This document shows, piece by piece, positions 15,558-22,416 of a DNA stretch of 22,416 nucleotides. Made by a program: the position numbers and the translations under genes. Origin of the DNA: Balneolales bacterium (GTDB taxonomy: Bacteria > Bacteroidota > Rhodothermia > Balneolales > Natronogracilivirgulaceae). The notes under the pieces are model-generated. The model made no database searches. It saw only the letters and a program-made list of their open reading frames with translations, and was not told the origin of the DNA. The DNA lies in the NCBI GenBank assembly GCA_007127695.1, contig SKYW01000024.1:1-22416 (forward strand), in the 5' to 3' direction. Each line of letters begins with the position of its first letter. Positions within the stretch are counted from its first letter, which is position 1.

Positions 15558-16586
15558 TTATCTCGCACGGGATCGGTGCCCGCAGCTTTCGCGGATAACC
15601 AGGTCGGGCTTCAGGTTCCTGTGTTCAATATCGGTCTGTTTGCCGCTGATCCGATCGATGATCATCCGGGCAGCATACTGGCCTTTCTGGCTTATGGGTT
15701 GCCGGATGGTGGTCAGCGGAGGTATGGTATACCGGGCAAAGGAAAGGTCGTCAAATCCAACGACGGCAACATCATCGGGTACGCGCAGTCCGCTTTTGCA
15801 GAGCGCCGACAGGGCCCCCATGGCCATTGTGTCGCTGGCACAGAACCAGGCCGTGATTTCCGGCTGACGCCTGAGCCGCGATAACATCTTGTCATGGCCG
15901 CTTTTCTGGGTATAGCCGCCAATGGAGACAAAAGCTTCGTTCAGCGGCACGCCTGCATCCTCCAGGGCTTTCCGGTAACCGGCAAGCCGGTCCTGCGACT
16001 CCTGCAGCAGCTGGCTGCCGACCATGGCGCCGATGTTTCGGTGTCCGAGTCGGATCAGGTGCGTCACCGCGCTGTAGCTTCCTGCAAAATTGTCCACATC
16101 CACCGAACTGATGCTGGAAAAGCCGGGTGCGTGACCGATGAGTACCGCCGGGATCTCGCGCGTCAGGAGCTCCCCGGCCAGCAGATCGGTGACCTCTTCG
16201 GCAAACAGGATGACCCCGTCCAGCGTGTGTTCATTGAGAATGAACTTCTGGAACTCCTCTTTCATCTCGGTGGATATGAACATCTGCCGGACCGAGTAAC
16301 GCTGTGCCAGGCACTCTTCGAACACCCCGAGGTAGAGCAGGGTCGAGAACCCGTTGCTCATCACATCATTGGGGTTGCGGGTGGACAGAATCCCGATTTC
16401 GCGCGTGTTCTTTGCCGCAAGGCTTCGGGCGGCGGAGTTGCGCTGGTAATTGTATTTCTTGATCACGTTCAGCACCCGCTCCCTGGCCACATCACTGACA
16501 TGTGGATGATTGTTCAACACCCGGGATACGACCGATCGGGAGACGAATGCGTACCGGGCAACCTGGTCTATGTTGATTTTGTTCAT
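15558..16586 (-). CDS. LacI-family transcriptional regulator (LacI2)
   Basis: A 342-residue LacI-type regulator: helix-turn-helix near residues 5-25 (INIDQVARYAFVSRSVVSRVLN), hinge helix near 50-57 (SAARSLAA), then the sugar-binding core from EIGILSTRNPNDV, with VPDDVAVVGFDDL and YTIPPLTTIRQP near the end. Lying between the GH18 chitinase (41 bp upstream) and the GH3 enzyme (76 bp downstream) on the same strand, it probably regulates the whole glycan locus. The two palindromes sharing AACCGCTT, one in each divergent promoter region, are candidate targets. The inducer is probably a mono- or oligosaccharide made by these enzymes, but this is inference. The ATG at 16586 is followed at once by the HTH domain. 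No Shine-Dalgarno is evident. Confidence 0.93.
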   Translation of the reverse strand: MNKINIDQVARYAFVSRSVVSRVLNNHPHVSDVARERVLNVIKKYNYQRNSAARSLAAKNTREIGILSTRNPNDVMSNGFSTLLYLGVFEECLAQRYSVRQMFISTEMKEEFQKFILNEHTLDGVILFAEEVTDLLAGELLTREIPAVLIGHAPGFSSISSVDVDNFAGSYSAVTHLIRLGHRNIGAMVGSQLLQESQDRLAGYRKALEDAGVPLNEAFVSIGGYTQKSGHDKMLSRLRRQPEITAWFCASDTMAMGALSALCKSGLRVPDDVAVVGFDDLSFARYTIPPLTTIRQPISQKGQYAARMIIDRISGKQTDIEHRNLKPDLVIRESCGHRSRAR

Positions 16587-16627
16587 AATGGTTCCGGGTC
16601 AGGTGATCGATAAGGGGGACAAAGCAG

Positions 16628-17821
16628 CTACTCCTGCTGATGCAGGGTATTGTAGATGGCGCCGAGCAGGACATGGTCAGGGTCGTGGCTGTGCTCCCAG
16701 TACATCACCCCGGAAAGTCCTTCCGAAAGCACAAACAGGGCCTTCTCGCGCAGGGACTCTTCGTCCTCGTAAGAATACTTGGTACGTGTTTCCGGGTTCC
16801 AGAGCCACGGTGCGCGGGCCTCATCATCCCAATGCCGGACAAACCCGTTCCGGTCAATGTACTGCTCCTTAAGGACGGAGTACGGCAAATTCGGGACATC
16901 GGAAGCATAGGGCTGGAACAGGCCGTTGTTTTTCGGGTGGACACCGGTCCACCCCCTGGCATAGAAGGCCGCTCCGAGAACCAGTTTCTCGGCCGGGACT
17001 CCGGCCTCAACATGCAACCTGACGGCATCGGATGCCGAGGGACGCTCTTCTTGTCCAGCCGTCGGGTACATATTGGCGTGATGCCCGGTGGTCTCGGTCC
17101 AGGAACCGTGGAAATCGTAGGTCATGATGTTGACGAAGTCCAGGTACCGGTGCGCCTTGTGCATTTCTGTGTTATCCAGATAGGCCTGGTTGGCACCAGT
17201 GGCGATGGTGAGCTTGTACCGGTCGCGTCCCGTGCGCCCCTCTTCGTCGCTCATGGCGTCCAGTTTCTCGCGGACGGCCTGCAGCAGCAGGGTGAAGTTC
17301 TGTTTGTCTTCGGGACGGTAGACGTTGCCGTCGCCGATCTGGCCGGGGTATTCCCAGTCCAGGTCGATGCCGTCCAGCTCATGCTCCCGAACCAAAGCCG
17401 CCGCACTGCGGGCGAATGTGCGCCGGTTCTCCGCGGTCAGCGCCGCATCGGAGAAGTTGCCTGACCAGGACCATCCGCCTACCGACAGCAGGATTTTCAG
17501 GTCCGGATTGTGCTGTTTCAGTGCCCGCAGCCGGTGGATCATCTCCGCATCGGCTTCACTCATGAGCACCACCCGATGATCCATTACATTGGCAAACGCG
17601 TAGTTGATATGGGTGAGCATATCGGCCCGGATGTTCTCGATATCCGGTTCACGCGCGCCGAAGACATAGCCGATAATCCGTTTGTCCGATTCATTTCCGG
17701 AAACGGCACTGCTATCCGAAACCGCATCGGTCCGGTCCGTGCCGCAGGATGCGCACAGGATCACTGCCGCTAACATCAGTGTCATGACAGTGAATCTGTG
17801 CCGGGGTCTGTTCTGTTCCAT
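16628..17821 (-). CDS. Glycoside hydrolase family 18 chitinase, lipoprotein
   Basis: This 397-residue enzyme hydrolyses beta-1,4 GlcNAc linkages by substrate-assisted retention. A signal peptide (about 1-25) ends ILCASC, with Cys26 likely lipidated, followed by a short Ser/Asp-rich linker (about 27-46). The TIM barrel starts at RIIGYVFGAREPDI. LLSVGGWSWSGNF marks strand 3. LDGIDLDWEYPG is the DxxDxDxE active site (Asp150, Asp153, Asp155, catalytic Glu157). NIMTYDFHGSW and the late VMYWEHSHD are also typical. The frame stays open upstream to 18112, but ATG at 17821 was chosen because AAGGAG lies seven bases before it and a signal peptide starts there. The extension would cover the operator-bearing intergenic region. 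No binding module is present. It heads the GH18-LacI2-GH3 group and diverges from GH20. Confidence 0.95.
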   Translation of the reverse strand: MEQNRPRHRFTVMTLMLAAVILCASCGTDRTDAVSDSSAVSGNESDKRIIGYVFGAREPDIENIRADMLTHINYAFANVMDHRVVLMSEADAEMIHRLRALKQHNPDLKILLSVGGWSWSGNFSDAALTAENRRTFARSAAALVREHELDGIDLDWEYPGQIGDGNVYRPEDKQNFTLLLQAVREKLDAMSDEEGRTGRDRYKLTIATGANQAYLDNTEMHKAHRYLDFVNIMTYDFHGSWTETTGHHANMYPTAGQEERPSASDAVRLHVEAGVPAEKLVLGAAFYARGWTGVHPKNNGLFQPYASDVPNLPYSVLKEQYIDRNGFVRHWDDEARAPWLWNPETRTKYSYEDEESLREKALFVLSEGLSGVMYWEHSHDPDHVLLGAIYNTLHQQE

Positions 17822-17935
17822 GTTTGTGCTCCTTCTTGCAGGCTTCAGTTGGGAAATAATTGCGATCCGTTGATCTTCTGTGCGGTCAGTTGTCCGATCA
17901 GTTTTTTCAAAATAGGATACCTCCCGGAACGGAAT

Positions 17936-17957
17936 CGATTGGAACCGCTTCCAATCG
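17936..17957. promoter_or_regulatory. Candidate LacI-family operator between GH18 and GH20
   Basis: Arms CGATTGGAA (17936-17944) and TTCCAATCG (17949-17957) flank CCGC. This makes a 22-bp palindrome centred on CG with a single mismatched pair, a typical LacI-family operator form. It lies 114 bp upstream of the GH18 start and 108 bp upstream of the GH20 start, so one site could control both. The inner AACCGCTT, including the same mismatched pair, equals the centre of the site at 11191-11204. LacI2 is the likely regulator. Confidence 0.72.
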
Positions 17958-17978
17958 CTCCTCCCGGGGCGTGCCCTT

Positions 17979-18008
17979 TTTAATTTACCACGGAGCCGGT
18001 AATTTAAA
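17979..18008 (+). promoter_or_regulatory. AT-rich inverted repeat in the GH20 upstream region
   Basis: TTTAATTTACC (17979-17989) and GGTAATTTAAA (17998-18008) are complementary over 11 bases with one mismatch, separated by eight bases. It lies 57 bp before the GH20 ATG and beyond the LacI-type operator. It could be a second regulator site or a hairpin in the 5' leader. A half-site TGCAACCG, matching half of the 11191-11204 palindrome, follows at 18021-18028. Confidence 0.45.
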
Positions 18009-18065
18009 AGAACAATTTTTTGCAACCGGACATTATCCGGCAATTGTCCTCCAATCACTTCTGCC

Positions 18066-20282
18066 ATGCGTGCACAAAAACTGTTTCCCCTCATCCTCGT
18101 ACTGCTGCTCATGATGACACCACTATCCTCCGCCCGGACCGATGCCTCTCACGGTGCCAATGAGGGCCGGACCGGTCAGCTGTCCGCCGGCAAAGCAACC
18201 GAACTCCCCGCTCATTCATCCCGCCACCACACCGATCATCACACCGGCCGGCTCACGCTGATGCCGCTGCCCAACGGGCCGGTCGTACCGGGTGAAGGCC
18301 GCTTCCGGATCGATGAACACTTCACGCTCGCCGTGGAAGGTGCGCCCGATGCGCGCATCTACCCCGAATCCACCCGCATGCTCCGCCGGCTTGCCGGCCG
18401 CACCGGCCTCTTCCTCCCGCAGGGTTTCATCCGCGAGGATACGGAAGTCGACTCCCCATCCATGCTGGTCCGCGTGAACCGACCCGGCAGGCTGGAACTC
18501 CACGAGGACGAATCTTACCGGCTCCACGTCACCTCCGAAAGGATCCTGTTGGAAGCGGACACCGACCTGGGCGCGCTGCACGGCTTTGAAACGCTTCTCC
18601 AGCTCCTGGATGCGGATGCCGAAGGGTACTTCGTCCCGACCATTGAGATTCACGACGAACCCCGCTTCACATGGCGCGGACTCATGATCGATGCTGCGCG
18701 CCATTTCATGCCGGTGGATGTGATCAAGCGCAACCTGGATGGCATGGCCGCCGTCAAACTCAACGTGTTCCACTGGCATCTCACCGAGGACCAGGGGTTC
18801 CGGGTGGAAAGCACGACTTATCCGCTGCTGCACGAGAAAGGATCCGACGGTGAATACTACACACAGGAAGAGATCCGCGACATCATCCGCTATGCGGACC
18901 AGCGCGGCATCCGGGTGGTTCCGGAATTTGACATCCCCGGCCACGCCACCAGCTGGCTCGTCGGTCATCCCGAGCTGGCATCCCTGCCCGGACCGTACGA
19001 GATCGAGCGCGGGTTCGGCATCTTCGATCCCACCCTGGATCCCACCAGCGAGGAGGTCTACGGGTTCCTGGATGTGTTCCTCGGTGAAATGGCCGCCCTG
19101 TTCCCAGACGACTTTATGCACATCGGTGGCGACGAGGTCACTGGTCGGCACTGGGACGAGAACCCGGACATCCAGCAGTTCATGCGCGACAATAACATCC
19201 CGGACAATCAGGCGCTGCAAGCCTATTTCAACAGCCGGGTGATGGAAATCCTGAAGGGTCACGGAAAGATCATGGTGGGATGGGAGGAGATCCTGCATCC
19301 CGATCTGCCGCAGAATATCGTAATCCAGTCCTGGTACGGCCGCCAGTCCATGATAGATGCCGCCCGGCAGGGCTACCAGAGCATCCTGTCGCATGGATAC
19401 TACATCGACCTGATCCAGCCGACCGACCTGCACTACGTCAACAACCCGCTTCCACCCGACACCCCGCTCAGCCCGGATGAGCAGAAGCTGATACTGGGCG
19501 GCGAGGCGCCCATGTGGTCCGAGTACGTTAGCTGGGAGACCGTCGACTCGCGCATCTGGCCGCGCACGGCCGCCATTGCCGAGGTGTTCTGGTCGGTCGA
19601 TGTACCCGCGATCAACCTCCCTTCCGGACGAGAGTGGTTCATTCCGGAGGACCTGCTCACGCAGGAGATCATCATCCAGCTCGACGAGATGTATCGCCGG
19701 CTGCAAGTAATCCGGATCCAGCTGGAGGAACACGGCCTCACGCACGACAGGAACTATCCGGTGATGCTGCGCCGCCTGGCCGGCGGTGAGGACATCTCGG
19801 CGGTAAAAACTTTTGTGAATGTGGTCGAGCCGGTCAAGATATACAACCGTCCGCGCCAGCGCACGCACACCTCCTACTCACCGCTCACCCGCACGGTGGA
19901 TGCGGCCCGTCCCGACGCCATGGTGGCCCGGCAGTTCCGGCGCCTGGTGGACGATTACCTTGCCGGTGGCGCCACCGACCGCCAGATGGCCGCCGAAATC
20001 CGGGAGCAGCTGCTGGTCTGGCGGGACAACCACGGCGAACTTGTGCAGGTGATCCGGCGCTCGCCGATCCTGTCCGAGATCGAAACACTTTCTGAAGATC
20101 TGGCCCGGCTATCGGCAACGGGAGTGGAGGCCCTGGACAATATCCGCGAGGCGCAGCGTCCGCATCCGGACTGGCAGCAGGAAGCCATGTCCGTGGTAGA
20201 GGCGGCCCGCGAACCGCGTGGCCAGGTCGAGATCATGATCGTGCCGGCCGTAGAGAAGCTCGTCCGCGCCGCCGGCTCGTGA
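18066..20282 (+). CDS. Glycoside hydrolase family 20 beta-N-acetylhexosaminidase, secreted
   Basis: A 738-residue exported exo-enzyme that removes terminal GlcNAc (or GalNAc) from chito-oligosaccharides by substrate-assisted catalysis. A signal peptide (about 1-23, ending LSSA) is followed by a low-complexity His-rich linker (residues 49-61). Next are a GH20b alpha/beta domain (about 62-198) and the catalytic TIM barrel from RFTWRGLMIDAARHF (200). NVFHWHLTEDQGFR, PEFDIPGHA and MHIGGDEV carry family residues, with the catalytic pair Asp356-Glu357. APMWSEYVSW and RIWPRTAAIAEVFWS end the barrel (about 485-530). A helical C-terminal region of some 170 residues (YSPLTRTVDAARPDA and on) follows. 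It diverges from GH18 over 244 bp holding a LacI-type operator. No clear Shine-Dalgarno; the signal peptide begins at this ATG. Long antisense open frames here are codon-bias shadows. Confidence 0.96.
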   Translation: MRAQKLFPLILVLLLMMTPLSSARTDASHGANEGRTGQLSAGKATELPAHSSRHHTDHHTGRLTLMPLPNGPVVPGEGRFRIDEHFTLAVEGAPDARIYPESTRMLRRLAGRTGLFLPQGFIREDTEVDSPSMLVRVNRPGRLELHEDESYRLHVTSERILLEADTDLGALHGFETLLQLLDADAEGYFVPTIEIHDEPRFTWRGLMIDAARHFMPVDVIKRNLDGMAAVKLNVFHWHLTEDQGFRVESTTYPLLHEKGSDGEYYTQEEIRDIIRYADQRGIRVVPEFDIPGHATSWLVGHPELASLPGPYEIERGFGIFDPTLDPTSEEVYGFLDVFLGEMAALFPDDFMHIGGDEVTGRHWDENPDIQQFMRDNNIPDNQALQAYFNSRVMEILKGHGKIMVGWEEILHPDLPQNIVIQSWYGRQSMIDAARQGYQSILSHGYYIDLIQPTDLHYVNNPLPPDTPLSPDEQKLILGGEAPMWSEYVSWETVDSRIWPRTAAIAEVFWSVDVPAINLPSGREWFIPEDLLTQEIIIQLDEMYRRLQVIRIQLEEHGLTHDRNYPVMLRRLAGGEDISAVKTFVNVVEPVKIYNRPRQRTHTSYSPLTRTVDAARPDAMVARQFRRLVDDYLAGGATDRQMAAEIREQLLVWRDNHGELVQVIRRSPILSEIETLSEDLARLSATGVEALDNIREAQRPHPDWQQEAMSVVEAAREPRGQVEIMIVPAVEKLVRAAGS

Positions 20283-20327
20283 AATACACATCCACCAGAA
20301 TTACATAAACACATTCAGAAACCATGA

Positions 20328-20386
20328 AATGCCCATGAAGGTTTTCCGTCACACAGGTGCATCAAATCTTAATCAACATGGGCATT
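20328..20386 (+). other. Perfect 10-bp inverted repeat with 39-base loop, upstream of the unknown lipoprotein
   Basis: AATGCCCATG (20328-20337) and CATGGGCATT (20377-20386) are perfectly complementary. The repeat lies between the GH20 stop and the ATG at 20420, ending 33 bases before that start. It could be a leader stem-loop, or a binding site for a dimer contacting two distant half-sites. There is no T-tract, so it is not a terminator of standard form. Confidence 0.5.
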
Positions 20387-20419
20387 GCAAATGACGTCAG
20401 AATCAAAGATTATAAACAC

Positions 20420-21325
20420 ATGAAAAATCCCAGCCAATCCATGTCACACCGAATCCTTCTATTTCCGCTGGCAACCTTCCTCGTGCTATCCGCAGCGATC
20501 ACGGCATGCGGGGGTGATCGTCCGGATGCCGCCGATGAGCGTGCGGTCGCATCCCCAAAACATGATTTTTCGGATGAGCCCTGCTTTGTCTCCATGTGGA
20601 ACCATCGCCGCGACCTGGATCCGTCCGACCTGGGGGCCGAACTGGGAATCAACCATATCTGGTCCCATGACGACGCCTATCACGGCCAGGAGTGGGAGGA
20701 GACGCACATGTATCGGCTCCTACAGATCCCCGGCGTCGATTACGTGATGGCCAAGATCGAGCGGGCGGCCTGGGGATGGGATCACGAAATGTCACTCAGC
20801 CACGCCAAATGGGTCGCCAAACTGTCGAAGGAACACCCCGGGATTGCTGGCATGTACCTCAATGATTTCTACGACGAGGTTGAGGATGGATACCGGACCG
20901 AGGAGCAGTGGCGCGAGATCATCGACACCGCGAAATCAATCAACCCGGACTTAAAGCTCTGGGTTCCGCATTATCCGCACCGCGATCAGGGACGCCATGC
21001 CTTTGATTTCGACATCGACGGTGTGATTCTGAACCTGTGGGGCAACGAACCCGAGCTGCTGGCACGCGCCGAGGAGCATCTTGCGGCCGGACTTGCGCAT
21101 CATCCCGACCGCGAAATCATCGCCGGGCTGTACCTGCGCTCGGGCATGGATGGCGGACGGTGGCTCACCGAGGATGAATTCCGTTTTGTATACGGGCATT
21201 ATGTCGATATGCTCAACGCCGGGCAACTGAAGGGCGTGCGTATTTTTGCCGCCTACCAGCTGAAGGAGCGTCCGGAGTACATCGAATGGGCGAAGGAGAT
21301 CCTTGAAAGTGTGACGTGCCGGTGA
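20420..21325 (+). CDS. Uncharacterised lipoprotein, possibly a TIM-barrel glycosidase-like protein
   Basis: I do not recognise this family. From ATG at 20420 it has 301 residues: a signal peptide ending AAITAC (Cys30, good lipobox), a short linker, then a compact domain rich in Trp, His and acidic residues. The order CFVSMWNHRRDLDPSDL, GINHIWSHDDAYHG, YVMAKIERAAWGW, HPGIAGMYLNDFYDE, NPDLKLWVPHYPH, DGVILNLWGNE, IIAGLYLRSG and GVRIFAAYQL looks like successive strand ends of a beta/alpha barrel. The Asp/Glu cluster in YLNDFYDE sits where a glycosidase could keep catalytic acids. It follows GH20 by 137 bp on the same strand. An in-frame ATG at 20357 is rejected because it places 21 residues before the signal; ATG at 20441 is possible. 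A glycan-processing role is inferred only from fold impression and context. Confidence 0.75.
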   Translation: MKNPSQSMSHRILLFPLATFLVLSAAITACGGDRPDAADERAVASPKHDFSDEPCFVSMWNHRRDLDPSDLGAELGINHIWSHDDAYHGQEWEETHMYRLLQIPGVDYVMAKIERAAWGWDHEMSLSHAKWVAKLSKEHPGIAGMYLNDFYDEVEDGYRTEEQWREIIDTAKSINPDLKLWVPHYPHRDQGRHAFDFDIDGVILNLWGNEPELLARAEEHLAAGLAHHPDREIIAGLYLRSGMDGGRWLTEDEFRFVYGHYVDMLNAGQLKGVRIFAAYQLKERPEYIEWAKEILESVTCR

Positions 21326-21456
21326 GGATTGCTGATTTGGCGAGAGCTTGCCAGCCGTGAAACCGGGATGGTTGGTAGAAGTAATAGCGGGGGCCGGCTT
21401 GCCTGATCACCTGGACCGGAAGTCTTGTTCAGCGTCCATCAGGTCTGCTTGCGAAT

Positions 21457-22416
21457 CTAATCTGAATCATCCGGCACATTTTGCGCTGATGTCACACGCG
21501 AAGCCACATAATGTCCAAGCAGCGCGGACAGATCCAGCCGGTGGATCTGCTGCGGAAAATTCAGCACCGAAACGGCAAAATGCTCATTGGTGATGTAGTA
21601 GGTGAGTCCGTCCCGGGTCGTGATCGCCTCCACCTGATGTCCGCGCCCCATGAAGTTGCCCGGCAGGCTGAGGCCGACTTTCCTCCGGTTACCACCGAAA
21701 AAATCCACCCCCTCGAAATCGTAGAACAGGTACAGGAACGGCGCCATGTCGGAACTGTATCCGGTGAAAACAAGCAGGTCCATATCCTCCCGGTAAACCA
21801 GTCCGGTGACCAGGCCCTGCACGTCGTAGGTCTCCTGCAGTTCGGCAACGTGGTCGCCCGGCTCGTTGGGCAGCAGGTACATGGAAGTCTGTTCTCTGGC
21901 CCACTGCTTGGTGAACAGGAAGATGCTGTCGCCGCGGACCAGGAATGCCTCGCAGTCGAAATCGGTCTGGTTGGAACCCGGCGAGGTCAGGTCGTCCTGG
22001 TCGGAGTAAGTGAAGTTGATCACTTCCATTTGCGGGTCCCCGGTTAGAATCGACTCCTTTGTGAACTTGAGGATACGCAGGCTGGTGCTGCTGCCGTAGT
22101 TGTTGCCGAAATCGCCGATGTAGATGTGGGTGTCGTCCTGCGTGATCTCCTCCCAGTCGCGTTTGGGTACACTGCCCAGCCGCACCCTTTCGATGTCCTG
22201 CACGTTGTCGAATTCCAGTCCGTACATGTTCCGGGGACCTGCGTCGTTGATCAGCCAGAATTTGCCGTTCCAGTAGATGATGCCGGAGGTTTCCTCATGT
22301 CCGTCGGGCAGATAATGGGATTCTTCGGAGGATATGGTTGCGGGTGGAAAGGTGCAGCTTCCGTCGTTGACGGCGGCCCCGTCGTCGTAGTTTTCGGCTA
22401 CCGGATCGGTGCAGCC
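21457..22416 (-). CDS. Secreted beta-propeller-like protein (5' end outside window)
   Basis: The frame stays open through the window edge, so the gene is longer than the ATG at 22227 would suggest. The visible 319 residues begin with the GCTDPVAENY...NDGSC motif (22416-22352), a Cys-containing repeat common in secreted Bacteroidota proteins. Then come DGHEETSGIIYWNGKFWLINDAG, WEEITQDDTHIYIGDFGNN, FDCEAFLVRGDSIFLFTKQWA and VTGLVYREDMDLLVFTGY. This periodic pattern of short hydrophobic strands with acidic turns suggests a beta-propeller, as in esterase-like or phytase-like secreted proteins. No type IX secretion C-terminal domain is visible; the protein ends NVPDDSD. It converges with the unknown lipoprotein across 131 bp with no clear terminator. 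Function unknown. Confidence 0.8.
   Translation of the reverse strand, partial: GCTDPVAENYDDGAAVNDGSCTFPPATISSEESHYLPDGHEETSGIIYWNGKFWLINDAGPRNMYGLEFDNVQDIERVRLGSVPKRDWEEITQDDTHIYIGDFGNNYGSSTSLRILKFTKESILTGDPQMEVINFTYSDQDDLTSPGSNQTDFDCEAFLVRGDSIFLFTKQWAREQTSMYLLPNEPGDHVAELQETYDVQGLVTGLVYREDMDLLVFTGYSSDMAPFLYLFYDFEGVDFFGGNRRKVGLSLPGNFMGRGHQVEAITTRDGLTYYITNEHFAVSVLNFPQQIHRLDLSALLGHYVASRVTSAQNVPDDSD

Noticed and set aside
17822..18112. N-terminal extension of the GH18 frame
   Set aside because: The extension has no signal-peptide character and covers the operator-bearing region. The ATG at 17821 has AAGGAG upstream and begins a lipoprotein signal.
18216..19868. 550-residue open frame on the minus strand opposite GH20
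   Set aside because: It lies entirely opposite a strongly supported GH20 gene, has no recognisable motifs or signal, and high-GC codon bias creates such frames.
20357..20419. Upstream ATG for the unknown lipoprotein
   Set aside because: It would place 21 polar residues before the signal peptide and overlaps the inverted-repeat leader.

Overview
The window looks like a piece of a Bacteroidota-type chromosome (Bacteroidota, or the related Rhodothermota/Balneolota). It carries a SusC/SusD pair, many secreted lipoproteins, a beta-propeller protein with the Bacteroidota-typical GCTDP...DGSC cysteine motif, and few Shine-Dalgarno sequences. By eye the GC content is moderately high and uneven. No rRNA, tRNA, CRISPR array, transposase or phage gene was seen, and every gene that lies fully inside the window reads through without a frameshift.

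Layout. Positions 1-440 (+) hold the end of an isoaspartyl peptidase/L-asparaginase. Convergent to it is a minus-strand block transcribed LacI regulator (4594-3578), intact ROK sugar kinase (3505-2618), ROK paralogue with a broken phosphate-binding motif (2521-1649), adenosine deaminase (1598-588). Upstream of that, also on minus, is SusC (11061-7861), SusD (7846-6257) and an arylsulfotransferase-fold lipoprotein (6105-4726). A GH9 glycosidase (11307-13106, +) diverges from SusC. Next is a minus-strand trio: GH18 chitinase (17821-16628), a second LacI regulator (16586-15558) and a GH3 beta-glycosidase (15481-13115). Diverging from the chitinase are a GH20 beta-N-acetylhexosaminidase (18066-20282, +) and an unrecognised lipoprotein (20420-21325, +). 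The window ends in a secreted beta-propeller-like protein (22416-21457, minus, N-terminus missing).

Together this is a polysaccharide utilization locus, most likely for chitin or chito-oligosaccharides, possibly with a beta-glucan branch. GH18 would cut chitin. GH20, GH3 and GH9 would trim the oligosaccharides. SusD/SusC would bind and import them. The ROK kinase would phosphorylate the released hexose or N-acetylhexosamine. Control seems to be by two LacI-type repressors rather than a hybrid two-component or ECF-sigma system. CG-centred palindromes sharing the core AACCGCTT sit in both divergent promoter regions (SusC/GH9 at 11191-11204, GH18/GH20 at 17936-17957). A different set of ACCGGT-centred sites lies between the LacI1 and ROK genes.

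The most interesting items are the shared operators, the paired intact/degenerate ROK genes, the unrecognised lipoprotein in the chitinase region, the GH9 enzyme in a chitin setting, and the sulfotransferase-like protein with an apparent His-to-Trp change. No gap between genes exceeds 300 bases.
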